Assembly (NCBI RefSeq): GCF_964019505.1
Contig: NZ_OZ026449.1
Coordinates: 124,001-188,000 of the forward strand
Length of the DNA stretch: 64,000 nt
Reading direction: 5' to 3'
Source: TIUS-1 sp964019505
GTDB lineage: Bacteria; Bacillota_I; Bacilli_A; Mycoplasmatales; Mycoplasmataceae
The notes under the pieces were generated by a model. That model was not told where the DNA came from. It worked only from the letters and a program-made list of their open reading frames with translations, and made no database searches. The position numbers and the translations under genes were made by a program. Below, one piece after another: positions 21,237 to 33,457 of this stretch. The first letter of the stretch is position 1. Every line of letters starts with the position of its first letter.

Positions 21237-23408
21237 ATGAAGATAATATTTATATTTTTTGCAATAATTAATTCATTCATTTCGAGTTCCAACGTGTTCT
21301 ATTTTTCGGACGATTCAATTGAGAAGGTTGATCTAAAGAATAATTACAAAAATGAAAATAATTTTGCTGAGATACTTTTACCATACTACATATTTAAACA
21401 CTTAGAAAATATAGAAGATACTAATATAGGTAAAGTGGAAAATATGATCTTGGAAAATATAGGCCCGCTCCTTTCAAATGATGAATTTAACAAACTACAA
21501 CAAAATGATAGTTACAATTTTAAGTATGTTTTTTTACTTGGTGCGTTAGCCAATAGTCAATATTCATTAATGAATGAATCTGAATTTTTTGCAGAAAATT
21601 TTGAATTTTGAATTGGTAACATAGATATTGAAAGAAATCAAAATATTTATTGAAATGTTCTAAATGATTATTTTTTAAATGTTTTACCTGTTTTAGAAAT
21701 TAAAAAATACAATGAAGATGCTAGTAATACAGAGTTAAAAAATTACATTGATGATTCTACGGGGTCGTTTAATAAGTATAATTTATCTTCAAACGATCTG
21801 ATATTTACTGCTCCAATTAATGAGCCGAAAATTCCAATTGAGTCAAAAAATTATATTTTGAATCTTTTATCGTCCTCAATATCATCGTGGGTATATGGAG
21901 ACAAAAATAACCCTTTGAATTATACAAAGGTTATTGAGCTGAATTTTGGCAGTCTCGAAAGAGTTTTGGATGTTGAAAAAATCACAAACTTGATAAGTCC
22001 CATTTATTTAGATTTTTTTCACATTTTAAAACCAGAACATGAACCACCTGCAGTATATAAAAAATCATTTGGTGAGATTGACGAAAAATTAAGAGAAAAT
22101 ACATTTGTTAAAAGTGAAAGCATTTCAACGGTTGAAGTTGAGAATACAGTTAATAATATGGTAATAAAACATAATAGAAACTTTAATAATGACGTTATTG
22201 TATCTGAATATGCGACAAAGGAAAAATTAAATTCAATTAAACGCTCAATTGAAACAATGTTTAACTATATTGACTATGTAACGAATAGCACCAAAACTGA
22301 TGGAATATATTTTTATTGAAAAGGTCTAACCGTGTATGAGAATAAAAATAATTGATTAAACTCAGAGAGACCAAATGTTGGAGGACTTACCATATACACA
22401 AGTGAATATTCATTAGTGTTGGGTAACGACAATATCATAAATGACTCATTAAATAGTTATAACCAAATACCTTTTGGAACATTTTTTCATGAATTCGGCC
22501 ATGTTTTTTCTAATTTTTTATCAAAAAATGTTGGTTGATATAACAACAAAGAAAAAATAGATATGGAAAAAGTAAATAACAAAAATAAGACATATTTTGG
22601 AAAAAAAATAAACGAGAACCAATATGAATGAGAAGAAAATAACAAAAATAAATTAATTAATTTATCAAATATTAAGACTCAAAATCTTAGTATTGATAAT
22701 TTAGATTATAGAAATATGTATATTCAAATAAACAACCACATAAAAGACCAATTTGACACCATGAATAATGGTGCTAATATCGTAATACCAGATTGGAGTC
22801 GAAATATAAAATCACAAGTTATTTTTTCTTTTAACAATAAAAACATTTTTGATCAAATGAATCAAATTGAAAGATTCCTAAAAGCAACTGGCGTGGTGGA
22901 AATAAAAATGACAGGAATCAAAGAATTCGGTAACTTTATTAATGAGAATAAATTTAATTTAATTTATAAAAAAGATGCACACAATATTAGCAATATAAAA
23001 CAAGATATGCTAGAAATAAAAATTAATAGGCAAAGCGCATCTGATTCGCTTAACACAATAAAACAAAATCTAATTCAAAAAATTTATGTTCCCGATATAT
23101 CAGAAAGTGATATCGAACTATTTAAAGATACAACAATTTACAAATCAGAAACTGTAGATGAAAAATACTTGAGTGATTTATTTGAAAATATGAAATCAAA
23201 TCATCAATTCTTTTTAAGAGTTGAATCCTCAAAGGAGTCAAATAAAGTATATGGATCGTTTTACCAAAAAATTGACCTTCTTACTGAAACTGTTGGTATA
23301 AAAAAGGTATCAACTCCAATATGAATAATTATTTGCTCAATTTCTATTCCAATAATTTTTATTGGAATTATAATATTTGTATATAAACATAGAAAAAAAC
23401 AAAGATAG
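21237..23408 (+). CDS. Membrane-anchored HEFGH zinc metalloprotease-like protein
   Basis: A 723-residue exported protein. Residues 1-20 are a signal peptide without a lipobox cysteine, and residues about 696-716 are a transmembrane segment followed by the basic tail YKHRKKQR, so most of the protein should face outside. The zinc motif HEFGH lies at 418-422 within GTFFHEFGHVFSNF, and is preceded by GGLTIYTSEYSLVLG. The same HEFGH appears in anthrax lethal factor (peptidase M34). An N-terminal NESEFFAE at 113-120 resembles the M34 third-ligand motif, although it is on the wrong side of HEFGH. Substrate unknown. It lies behind the Pycsar genes with its own TATAAT at 21225-21230, only 7 bases from ATG. 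Confidence 0.7.
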
Positions 23409-23430
23409 ATAGAGTAAAGAGGAAATTAAT

Positions 23431-24534
23431 ATGAAAAGTTTAATAATAATATCAATCCTATTTAATAATGGTGGTAATGTTGCGGTTGTGGATGATGTGG
23501 TTAAAGCGATGATTTCACAAAATTTTGAGGTTGTTAACTTGACAACTCAAAAAATGAATGATGTTTCACTAGATCTTGGTTTTATGAATGAAAACCAAAC
23601 TACAGACGAGGTTAAAGAAGCTGTAATTGCTGAAATTGTAGTTGCAAATTCAGAATTATATTGAGTAAATAATTTTTTGAATTCATACTTATTTTTAGAA
23701 AAAGATGAATGAATCACAACTGGCATAAATTTTGACAGGCCTAATTATGGAGAATCTGTTGACTATAAAGCAAGGTTCATTGCTAAGGACACAAATAGCA
23801 TGTTTGAAGGAGTTATGGCGGTAAATGTTAATCTAAAAAATGAAAATGAAGAAGGCGGAGAAAATCCAGTTGAAAAAATTGACATTTCAAATTTGGATGG
23901 ACAAATAGGAGAAATAAAGTTAATAGATAAAAATACAATAATTGAAAATTTTTTAACACTAAATAAAATTGACAGTTCAAGTTCAAATAGTTTTGATGTA
24001 GACAAAATAACTTATGAGTCCGCTACAGTTAGAGCCATTGATGAATCTGAAATATTTAAAGGAGAACTTGAAGTTAAATTTTCTTATAATTATAAGTTGA
24101 ATGAATCATGAGAAAGTAAAGACACATATGCACACGCTTACAACAGTACACAAGTGGATTTTGATGAACATGAATTCGTAATAACTCCAAAACTTGGCGT
24201 AAGTGCGTTTGTCGACACCTATAAAAAATTCAGCTTCAATTATTCAGGTTACATGAGATGTGATCGCTTGGGAGCGGGTGAAGATAAAATTAATTTCGAA
24301 AATGTGAATTTCAGCGTTGATTTAACAAACGGAGAAGTTCTATTTGAACAATATGATTACACTGGAAATCAAAATTGGAATGAAAACAAATTTTTTGTTA
24401 AAACAAAAATTTCTGAAGCAGATATTAAAATTTCATTTAAAAATGTTTCCACAGCATATGCAACTGCATGAAATGCAATGTGATCTACAGCTGAGTCTCA
24501 ACTATCTGTAAGTGGTATAAGCTTTATCAAATAA
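23431..24534 (+). CDS. Exported protein with a repeated mollicute surface module
   Basis: A 367-residue protein with a short hydrophobic N-terminus (MKSLIIISILF) and no lipobox. Two copies of a module can be seen: one beginning around VVKAMISQNFEVVNL (residues about 25-65) and one at IDISNLDGQIGEIKLIDKN continuing through SSNSFDVDKITYESATV. Such modules are common in Spiroplasma surface proteins (recalled, not searched). The C-terminal 140 residues are beta-rich without known motif. It follows the metalloprotease by 22 bases with an AAAGAGG site, so the two likely form an operon, and could be its substrate or partner (inference). Confidence 0.6.
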
Positions 24535-24543
24535 ATAATTTCA

Positions 24544-24572
24544 AAGTAGTCTTACATAGACTACTTTTTTAT
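24544..24572 (+). terminator. Terminator of the metalloprotease/exported protein unit
   Basis: Stem AAGTAGTCT/AGACTACTT with a TACAT loop, then TTTT. Ends the accessory island. Confidence 0.87.
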
Positions 24573-24605
24573 ATTAAAATTAGTACATATACAAGGAGTT
24601 TTTAT

Positions 24606-25346
24606 ATGAGAAAACAAATAATAATTGGGAACTGAAAAATGTTCAAAACAAATTCAGAAGCTAAACAGTTTATGGAAAAAGCAGAAAAAGGATTTAAAAC
24701 AAGACCAGACTTAATTGCTGGAGTTGCAGTTTCTGCAACACTTTTAAACACAGTTAAATCAAGTTCAAAAAATTTGATTGTATCAGCACAAAATGTTCAC
24801 TTTGAACAATCAGGAGCATTCACTGGTGAAGTATCAATTCCAATGTTAAAAGACGTTAATGTTAGTTATGCACTAGTAGGACACTCAGAAAGAAGAGAAT
24901 ACTTTAACGAAACAGATACAACCATTAATAAAAAAGTAAAAGCATTATTAGCTGCAAACATGACACCAGTGTTATGTTGTGGAGAATCTTTGGAAACATT
25001 CGAAAAAGGTAAAACAATTGATTTTGTTAAATCACAACTAGTTTCTGATTTTGCAGAAGTTAGTGCAGAAGATGCTTCAAAAGTTATTGTTGCATATGAA
25101 CCAATTTGAGCGATCGGAACTGGTAAAGTTGCGACTCCACAAATTGCACAAAATGTATGTAAAGCAGTTCGTGATATCATTGCTGATCTATACGACCAAG
25201 CAACAGCTGATAAAGTAGTTATTCAATACGGTGGATCAGTTAAACCAGATAATGTAAAAGAAATCATGAGTCAGCCAGACATTGATGGTGCATTAGTTGG
25301 TGGAGCTTCATTAGAAGTTGAGTCATTCTTAGCATTATTGGTATAG
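24606..25346 (+). CDS. tpiA: Triosephosphate isomerase
   Basis: A 246-residue TIM-barrel enzyme interconverting dihydroxyacetone phosphate and glyceraldehyde-3-phosphate. N-terminal IIGNWKMFKTN, catalytic His in YALVGHSERR and catalytic Glu in AYEPIWAIGTG are intact, with IQYGGSVKP for phosphate binding. The GlpO product enters glycolysis here. One base separates it from the next HAD gene, so it heads an operon with that gene and probably gpmI. Confidence 0.97.
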
Positions 25347-25347
25347 T

Positions 25348-26160
25348 ATGTCAAAAGTTAAGGTTTTAGTTTTAGATTTAGATGGTACATGCCATATTTT
25401 TGGTGGTGGGCCACACCCTGGAAATTTTGAAGCAATTAAAAAAGCAAATGAAGAATATGGTGTAAAAGTTGTTTTTGCAACTGGTAGACCTTATTATGCA
25501 AAGCAAAATGAATTTGAAAAATTAGGAAAAATTAATGATGACTATTTCATTGCTTCTTTTAATGGTGCGAATATTAGAAACTTAAATACAGGTATTGAAA
25601 TAGAAACAAATTTAATTTCAGCTGAACTTACAAAATGATTGTGAAACTATATTGAAAGTAACAAGAACCTAATTGGTATGAGTTACTTTTCAGATGAGAA
25701 AGAAGCAGTACATGGTGAAGAAGAAAGTTTAGTTGATTATGAATTGAAGTTTGCAAGACCAAATACAATTAAAATCAGATCAACTGATGTTAAAGAATTT
25801 AGACCAACTTACAAATTTTTAATCCAAGGATTTACAGAAGCTAATAAAGCTGATTTAGAAAAACAAGGATTACACGTTCAATGAGCACCAGGCGCGAAAA
25901 CTGCAGAAATCAATGCTAAAGACATTAACAAAGGTTATGTTGTAGATTACTTTGCAAAGTTATTCAACGTAAATGTAAGTGAAGTTTTAGCAATGGGTGA
26001 TGGCGCAAATGACGTTGCTTCTTTAAAAAGAGCGGGTTATGGAGTTTGTCCAGCTAACTCAGGAGATGCTGCTAAAGCAGCTGCGACTCAAATATCAAAA
26101 TACACAGACGCTGAAGGTTGTGTCGCAAAAACAATTGAAGAATTAGTTTTTAACAAGTAA
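25348..26160 (+). CDS. Cof-type HAD hydrolase (HAD-IIB)
   Basis: A 270-residue cytoplasmic phosphatase of the Cof family. Motif I is LDLDGTCHIFGG at the N-terminus and motif IV MGDGANDVASLKRAGYG near residue 215; the alpha/beta cap lies between. These enzymes dephosphorylate sugar phosphates or flavin/pyridoxal derivatives; the substrate here is unknown. It begins one base after the tpiA stop, with no separate ribosome site, suggesting translational coupling. Confidence 0.9.
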
Positions 26161-26188
26161 TAAACAAATAAAAATAATAGGAGTAATT

Positions 26189-27772
26189 ATGTCAAAGAAA
26201 CAAGTTATATTAACAATCTTAGATGGTTGAGGAATTGACAAAGACTCAAAAGGTAATGCAGTTACACAAGCTGGAATGCCTTTTGTTGAAAAACTAAAAA
26301 AAGAATATCCATGAGTCGCTGCACATGCATCAGGTAAATGAGTTGGACTTCCAGATGGTCAAATGGGAAATTCAGAAGTTGGACACATACACTTAGGTGC
26401 AGGTAGAATTAAATTTGAATCTCTTTCATTAATCAATAATGAAATCGCAAACAACACTTTCAAAGATAACGAAGGTTTAAATGAAGCATTTGAATTAGTT
26501 AAAACAAACAATTCAGCATTACATGTAATGGGATTGTTTTCAGATGGTGGAGTTCATGCACACATGAACCACATGTTCGAAGTGATAAAAGTTGGTGCAT
26601 CTAAAGGTGTTAAAGAAATCTATGTTCATCTATTCACAGATGGTAGAGATACAAAACCAAAAGTTGCACTTAACTATTTAAAAGATCTAGAAGCATTATT
26701 TAAAAAATTAGGTGTTGGTCAAGTTGGTTCAATCTCTGGACGTTTCTATGCAATGGATAGAGACAAAAGATTTGAAAGAACTGCTCAGGCATACAATGCT
26801 TTAACTCAAAGAACTATCAAAGAGTCATTTACTGATTCAGCTGCATACATTCAATCACAATATGATGCAGGTAAAGATGATGAAGGAATTATTCCCGCAT
26901 ACAACGCATCTGCAAAAAACGGATTTATCAAAGAAGGTGATGCAGTTATATTTGCTAACTTCAGACCAGATCGTGCAATTCAATTAGCATCAATAGTTAC
27001 AAACAATAGTTTTATTGGTTGAAAAGATGCTGCCTTTAAAAACGAAAAATTCATTGGAGACAAAATTCATTTTGTTTCAATGATGAGATATTCAGATTCA
27101 GTTACTTCTCCACATGTTGGTTTCAAATCAATTGAAGTTATTAATGGACTAGGTGAATGAATTAGTTCTAAAGGTATGAACCAATTAAGAATCGCTGAGA
27201 CTGAAAAAATTGCTCACGTTACTTTCTTCTTTGATGGTGGTAAAGATTACTTTAAAAATGGTCTAGCTAAACAAGAAGAAATAACTTTACCAAATTCAAG
27301 CATTGATTTAATATTGTCACCGAAAGTTGCAACTTATGATTTAAAACCAGAAATGTCTGCGTCAGAAATTACAGATCAATTAGTTAAACAAATTGAAAGT
27401 CAAAAATTTGATTTGATTGTATTAAACTATGCGAACTGTGACATGGTAGGACACACGGGTGATCTTGAGGCAACTAAAATAGCTGTAGCTACTTTAGATA
27501 AGCAATTAGAGCGTGTATATAACGCGGCTAAAGCAAACAATGGAACAATGTTGATTACAGCGGACCATGGTAATGCAGAGGTTATGATTGACGCTGAAGG
27601 TGGTCCAAACAAGAAGCACACATCACAAACAGTACCAATCATTATTACAGATAAAACAATCAAGTTAAGGGACAAAGATGCAGGTATTGCTGATGTTGCT
27701 CCAACAATTTTGGATTTATTAAATGTAGAAGTACCAAAAGAAATGACACAACCGTCATTAATCAAAAAATAG
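26189..27772 (+). CDS. gpmI: Phosphoglycerate mutase, cofactor-independent
   Basis: A 527-residue Mn-dependent alkaline-phosphatase-fold mutase converting 3- to 2-phosphoglycerate. The nucleophile Ser62 sits in MGNSEVGHIHLGAG, the N-terminal metal motif is LTILDGWGI, and the C-terminal metal ligands are in TADHGNAEVM followed by KHTSQTVP. Length is as expected. RBS TAGGAG. It follows tpiA and the HAD gene in a glycolysis cluster. Confidence 0.97.
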
Positions 27773-27796
27773 AAAGTAAATTTCTATTTTTATTTT
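27769..27796 (+). terminator. Hairpin at the end of gpmI
   Basis: Stem ATAGAAA/TTTCTAT with a T-rich tail beginning in the gpmI stop codon. The next gene starts 11 bases later, so it may act as a leaky terminator. Confidence 0.6.
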
Positions 27797-27806
27797 AAGG
27801 AAATAT

Positions 27807-28262
27807 ATGAGCAGCTCAATCAAAGAAATAAAACAAAAAAAAGAAATATCAACTAGCGACACAGTTACATATCGTGTTATTGCAGACATTGTTAGTGCAC
27901 TATTTTCTGATGAAAATGGGATATCCACTTTAACTGGAACATATAAAGTTGATGCAAATCACAAGATATGATTTGTAAACTTAAGTAATGCTCAAAAAAA
28001 GGAAAAAGATATCCAATCAGGATATTCAATCTATGTTGAAAAAGACGATACTAATGTATATCATCACAATGTAACACAAGACATTAAAAAGACAACTGAT
28101 AAATATGTTGCAAACAATACAGGTCTTATTACATTTGTAAACTATCAAGATAAGTTACACGAATCAGGATACCATTTTCACGGTGTATATAAATTCAAAG
28201 AAATTATTGATAATAAATTAATTGTCTACACACGTGAAAGTGACACATATAAATTAAAATAA
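27807..28262 (+). CDS. Hypothetical protein, 151 residues
   Basis: A soluble 151-residue protein with no signal or membrane segment and a single TGA-coded Trp. It looks beta-rich in its second half (LITFVNYQDKLHESGYHF, then YKFKEIIDNKLIVYTR). I do not recognise a family. The start ATG follows TAAGGAAAT. It lies 11 bases before another unknown gene, with which it probably forms a transcription unit. Confidence 0.6.
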
Positions 28263-28272
28263 AAGGATAAAT

Positions 28273-29016
28273 ATGCATAAACAAATAAAATTTCATGAGT
28301 ATAAAAAAGAAAGTATCATAGACCAAGTTTATGAATTAATGCTACACATTGGATTACCAATTACTGTCGAAATACTAATCAGTGAATTGTGACTAGAGCA
28401 TGCTGGATTTTCTGAATGGATTAATTTAGTAGTTGTTTTAAGTTCGGTTTTGATTACATTGTTTTTCTCTGTATTTGCAATTACGCCACTAATTGCATAT
28501 ATAAAAAATATACGTATTACAAAATTGAATAAGTGTTTAAAAACAAAACAATTAGTATGATTGAGAAATGACTTCATAAAAGATCCTGAATTTATAAAAA
28601 GAATGAGGGTTATTTCAAAAGAAAATTTTGATTGAATTATTGAAAATAAAGACAAACAAAGTGACGCATTTTATCTATCAGATGTTTTTGAACTTGAACA
28701 AAACTTCTTCACAAGAGAAGTTACTGGATTAATAAACAGCCATGAACTAGCAGTCGGAAAAATGGTTAGTCATAGTTTCGAAATAAATAGAGAACACAAG
28801 CTTTTAAAACTTGATTTATCTTATATTCAAGAAATTAACATTGAAGCTAAGTTGGAAAACCCTAAACTTAAAAACTTTGAAGGTAGATTAAAATTAATTG
28901 TTAACTATAAGACGAGCGAACTATACTTGGGTTATTTTGTAAATGACGAGATTGAAGAAGGCGAAGACATTATGTATGGGGTCGTATTCATGACCGACAA
29001 AACAAACAATAAATAA
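28273..29016 (+). CDS. Hypothetical membrane protein, 247 residues
   Basis: Two hydrophobic segments near residues 18-40 and 52-77 anchor the N-terminus; the remaining about 170 residues are cytoplasmic and mixed alpha/beta. No recognisable motif. RBS AAAGGA. It ends at a terminator before pyrG. The spacing and lack of a promoter suggest co-transcription with the preceding gene. Confidence 0.65.
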
Positions 29017-29019
29017 AAT

Positions 29020-29042
29020 ACCATTTATAATGGTCTTTTTTT
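29020..29042 (+). terminator. Terminator before pyrG
   Basis: Stem ACCAT/ATGGT with a TTATA loop followed by CTTTTTTTATTT. Confidence 0.72.
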
Positions 29043-29083
29043 ATTTAAAAATATAAAATATTTATTATTAGTAAGAGGAACTT

Positions 29084-30688
29084 ATGGGAAAACAAACAAA
29101 ATATATTTTTATAACAGGAGGAGTTGTATCTGGTTTAGGTAAAGGAATTGCTGGAAGCTCGATTGGTACAATTTTAAAATCTGCAGGTAAATCTGTTTTT
29201 ATGCAAAAACAAGATCCATATTTAAATGTTGATCCAGGAACAATGAATCCTGTCGAACATGGAGAGGTTTATGTCACTGCCGATGGTGGAGAAACAGATC
29301 TAGACCTTGGCCATTACGAAAGGTTTATTGACACTAACCTTACAAAAACTTCATCATTTTCTGCTGGAAAAATATATTGAGAAGTTATCAATGATGAAAG
29401 AAAAGGTAAATATAAAGGACAAACTGTTCAAACAATACCCCACATTACAGAAAAGATAATTGAAAAAATATATGCATGTTCAAATAATAACGAAGTTGAT
29501 TTTGTTATTGTAGAAATAGGTGGAACAATTGGTGATATAGAGTCACAACCATTCATTGAAGCCATTAGACAAATTAAAAGTAGACTACCAGAAGAAAATA
29601 CATTATTTGTACACGTTGCATTATTAACATACTTAAATGTGACTGGAGAATTTAAAACTAAACCAATTCAACACTCAGTTAAAGAAATGCTATCACACGG
29701 AATCCAGCCAGATATATTGGTTGCTCGTTGTGATGTTGACGCACCGGTGCCACCAAACATTACAAGAAAGATTTCTAACCTATGTAATTTAAAACCAGAA
29801 GAAGTGATAATAGGTGCAAATGAAGCGTCAATTTATGATGTTCCTTTAGCATTACATAGACAAAATATTCATGAAGTTATTTCTGAAAAAATGAACGTTA
29901 ATTTAAAACCAAATCTTAAAGATTGAATTGAAGCTAGTGAGAAGAAAAAAAATTCAACAAACAAAGTTACTATTTCACTTGTTGGTAAATATGTTGACCT
30001 ACAAGATGCGTATCTTTCAGTTAGTGAATCACTTAAAATATCAGGGATTTGAAATAGCGCACAAATTAAAATCAATTGAATTAATTCTAGGAAACTGACT
30101 GCAACAAATATTGATGAACAATTAAGTGGCAGTGATGGAATTCTTGTCCCTGGTGGATTTGGAATTGATGGAGTCGAAGGTAAGGTATTAGCTGCAGGTT
30201 ATGCAAGAGAAAACAAAATCCCGTATTTAGGAATTTGTTTAGGAATGCAAATTGCATGTATTGAGTTTGCTAGAAATGTTTTAGGACACAAAGATGCAAA
30301 CTCATCAGAGTTTGATTTAGATTCTCAAAACCAAGTTATTCATTTAATTGAAGGAAACAACAAAGACCAACTTGGTGGAACACTTAGACTTGGAGAATAT
30401 GAAACAACAATCGTTAAAGGGACAAAAGCTGAAAAGTTATATGGTTCAAAAGCAATTGAAAGACATAGACACAGATATGAATTTAATAATAAATATCGTG
30501 ACGAATTTGAAAGTGCAGGAATGAAAATTTCTGGTGTATATAAAAAAGATGACTTAGTTGAAATTGTAGAAATTACAGATCATCCATTTTTTATTGCAGC
30601 ACAATATCATCCTGAGTTTACTTCAAGGTTGTCAAAACCAAACCCATTATTTGACGGGTTTATAAAAGCAATAATTTCTATAAAATAA
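29084..30688 (+). CDS. pyrG: CTP synthase
   Basis: A 534-residue enzyme that aminates UTP to CTP with ATP and glutamine. The N-terminal synthetase domain has FITGGVVSGLGKGI, and the C-terminal glutamine amidotransferase domain has the nucleophile Cys in LGICLGMQIA and the His/Glu pair in QYHPEF. Length is typical. It is monocistronic. It supplies the CTP that would be a substrate of a CTP-specific Pycsar cyclase (inference). Confidence 0.97.
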
Positions 30689-30716
30689 AAAACGAATCAA
30701 ATCCGTTTTTTTGTTT
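30687..30716. terminator. Bidirectional terminator after pyrG
   Basis: Short stem ACG/CGT embedded in A-run and T-run around an AATCAAATC loop, between convergent pyrG and the ABC permease gene. Confidence 0.65.
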
Positions 30717-31511
30717 TTATAATGGTAAGTCTTTATTTTTGAAGTAAATTACAGCTCCAACAAATAAACCAATTGATATGATTAACATCCCAATATATTG
30801 GCCAATTCAAGTGCCAACGTCATCATATTTAATAAATGTAGTGTCATATAAAATATTTAAAGATACATATTTTAAATTAGCCAATGCAGGAAGAGTAGTT
30901 TCGAATAACATCCCAAACATCCCAAAAATTATTGAAATCCCTAAAATAGAACTAGTAACCAATAATGACAAAGCACCTTTGTCAAATATTGACGAGAACA
31001 AGAATGAAATACCAGCAGCTGTTACTAACAACAATCCAAGACCAAGTGAGTTAACTAATCAAAAAGAAATCATAGTACCTTCACCAGTGGCTGAAAGTGT
31101 TACAACACCAACAATAGTTGTTAGTACTGAATAAAGAATTACAGATGTTAGAAATGCTAACAATTTTGAAGTAACTATTTTATTTCTTGATAGTGGTGAA
31201 GATAGTAGGTAACTTAAATATCCTTTTTCAACTTCTGCTGCAAGAATTCTATTACCAATAATAATTATAAATATTATTGGTAATTGGTATCCAATACCAG
31301 TTGCTCCAAAGAAAGATTGAGGTAAAACCATTAAATATAAATTAATCTCAATAGGCGTACCCTCTGGAGTTTCACTAGGGGAATGTGATCCACCGTTATC
31401 TGCAAACATAACTAACATAGTTATTGTCAATGTCAGAACACCAATAGTAATCACACTTCAGAATTTTCACATTTGTTTAATTGTGTTTTTATAAATTTTA
31501 AAACTAAACAT
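30717..31511 (-). CDS. ABC-2 type transporter permease
   Basis: A 264-residue permease with six hydrophobic segments. The segment NRILAAEVEKGYLSYLLSSP is the ABC-2 coupling element (typical EKGTLELLLSSP). Its ATG lies within the last codons of the ATPase gene (8-base overlap), so the two subunits are translated together. Membrane export of an unknown compound is the likely role. Confidence 0.87.
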
Positions 31512-32391
31512 GTGCAACCTCCTTGTTCTTGTCATAGAAGTCCATGAAATATTTTTCTAATGAAAAGGGAACTTCTTTTAAACTAACAAAATCAACTTTC
31601 TTAATTTCTTTGAAAAAGTTTTCAACTTCGTTATATGGAACTTTGTATCTGGCAACATTTTTATTAATATTTTCACGTAAGAAAGGTGAGTCAATTGCTT
31701 CTTTTGAAAACTTAACAACATATCTTTTATCACTTAAGTCAACCAGTTCTTGTAGTACAAAGTCAGAAACAATTTTTCCACTTTTTACAATTGCAATTTG
31801 ATCACATGTTTTTTCAATCTCTGCAAATATATGAGAACTGATAAATACTGTTGTTCCCTTTGCTTTTTCAGAAATAACAAGGTCAATAAATTTTTGTTGC
31901 ATCAATGGGTCTAAACCAGTAGTTGGTTCATCTAAGATAAGTAACTCAGGATTGTGCATGAATGCAATAATTAGAGCAACTTTTTGTTTCATACCTTTAG
32001 ACATTTTCTTGATTTTAATATCAGGATTAAATTGTCAGTATTGAATTAACTCTTCAACATACTCTCAATTTGTTTGTTCCCTTAGTGAAAAAATCATTTT
32101 AATATAATCTAAACCATTTGTTTGTTCAGGGAATGTGATCTCACCTGGAAGATATCCAATTTTTGGCTGAACTAAATGTGATTCTTTTCAAACATTAGTT
32201 CCAAACATTTCTACAGTTCCTTTGTCTGCTTTTATATAACCCATAAGGTGTCTAATTGTTGTTGATTTCCCAGCACCGTTTGGCCCTAAGAAACCAAACG
32301 ATGTTCCTTTGTCTACTTCGATATTTATGTCGTGAATACCGTAGTTATTCTTGTATACTTTTGTTAAATTTTTAACAGATATAATGCTCAT
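31504..32391 (-). CDS. ABC transporter ATP-binding protein
   Basis: A 295-residue ATPase. Walker A GPNGAGKST, ABC signature MSKGMKQKVALI, Walker B LLILDEPTTGLD and the H-loop SSHI are all present. A C-terminal extension of about 90 residues follows the core. It drives the overlapping ABC-2 permease. Divergent from the HAD gene upstream, in a 107-base intergenic region. Confidence 0.93.
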
Positions 32392-32498
32392 AAATAATTT
32401 TCCTTTTTACAAATATAACACATTTAACACAGCAAACATGTTAAATACATTAATTCATTTATAAAGGGTTAAGTGTATAATTTTAGTAACGAGGACTT

Positions 32499-33368
32499 AT
32501 GCTTACACTTGATAATAATGCAATAAAATTGGTTGTTTGTGACATCGATGGAACAATCGCATATAGAACTCCATCAGTAAATAGATTTGTATCTTCAAAT
32601 GTTATTGAAACAATTAAAACCTTACGCGAAAATAATATATATTTTGTATTCAATACTGGTAACTCATACATAACTGTAGATCACATTGCTGAGCAATTTG
32701 ATGCAGGTAAATCTAAATATACAAAATACCTTGTAGCTGTAAATGGTAATTGTATTTTTGACTTTTCTACAAACACACCATACATTCAAAAGACAATATC
32801 AAAAAGTATGATTGCTGAAATACAAAATGAGTTAGATCAATTCGGAGTTAACCTAATGGTTATGAATGAAACGGCAGATAAAATTTATATATCAAATGAA
32901 AAAGATAAAGAAAAGTTTATAGAAATTTTACAAGATGAAGGTGAAAACTCAATTGTATTTTGCAAATCACCAGGGGATTTTCCGGATGCTGCACAAGTTA
33001 CAGTTGAATTAACTAACCCTGAATTTAAAGGTGAAATTGAATTTATCTTACAAAAATATTCAAATGATATAGATGTGTCTTGGTGATCTGAACACGGACT
33101 AGATTTAAACGTAAAAGATGTTAATAAATTTAGTGGTTTACAAGGTTTGATTGAAATTATAAATGATAATGAAGGTGAAAATATTACATTAAGTAATGTT
33201 GTTTACTTTGGAGATCAAAATAATGATTTAAGTGTTTTTGAAAATCACAAGTATTCAATTGCTATGGGAAATGCAATTGAAGAAATTAAAGATCATGCAT
33301 TTGAAATAACAGACACAGTACAAGATGATGGATTCCCAAATTACATTAAAAAAATAACAAACAAGTAA
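32499..33368 (+). CDS. HAD-IIB hydrolase (Cof-like)
   Basis: A 289-residue phosphatase. Motif I is VVCDIDGTIAYR near residue 12 and motif IV is VYFGDQNNDLSVF near residue 230, where GDxxND is kept. The cap domain between is of the alpha/beta type. Substrate unknown, probably a sugar phosphate. Monocistronic with a terminator after it. Confidence 0.87.
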
Positions 33369-33376
33369 GTAATACA

Positions 33377-33401
33377 AAGCTCCCTCAAAGGAGTTTTTTT
33401 A
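33377..33401 (+). terminator. Terminator after HAD gene
   Basis: Stem GCTCC/GGAGT(T) with a CTCAAA loop, followed by seven T residues. Confidence 0.8.
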
Positions 33402-33457
33402 TTTAAAAATTGAAATATTAATTAATAAATATAAGATATTTATATACGAGGTCACAA

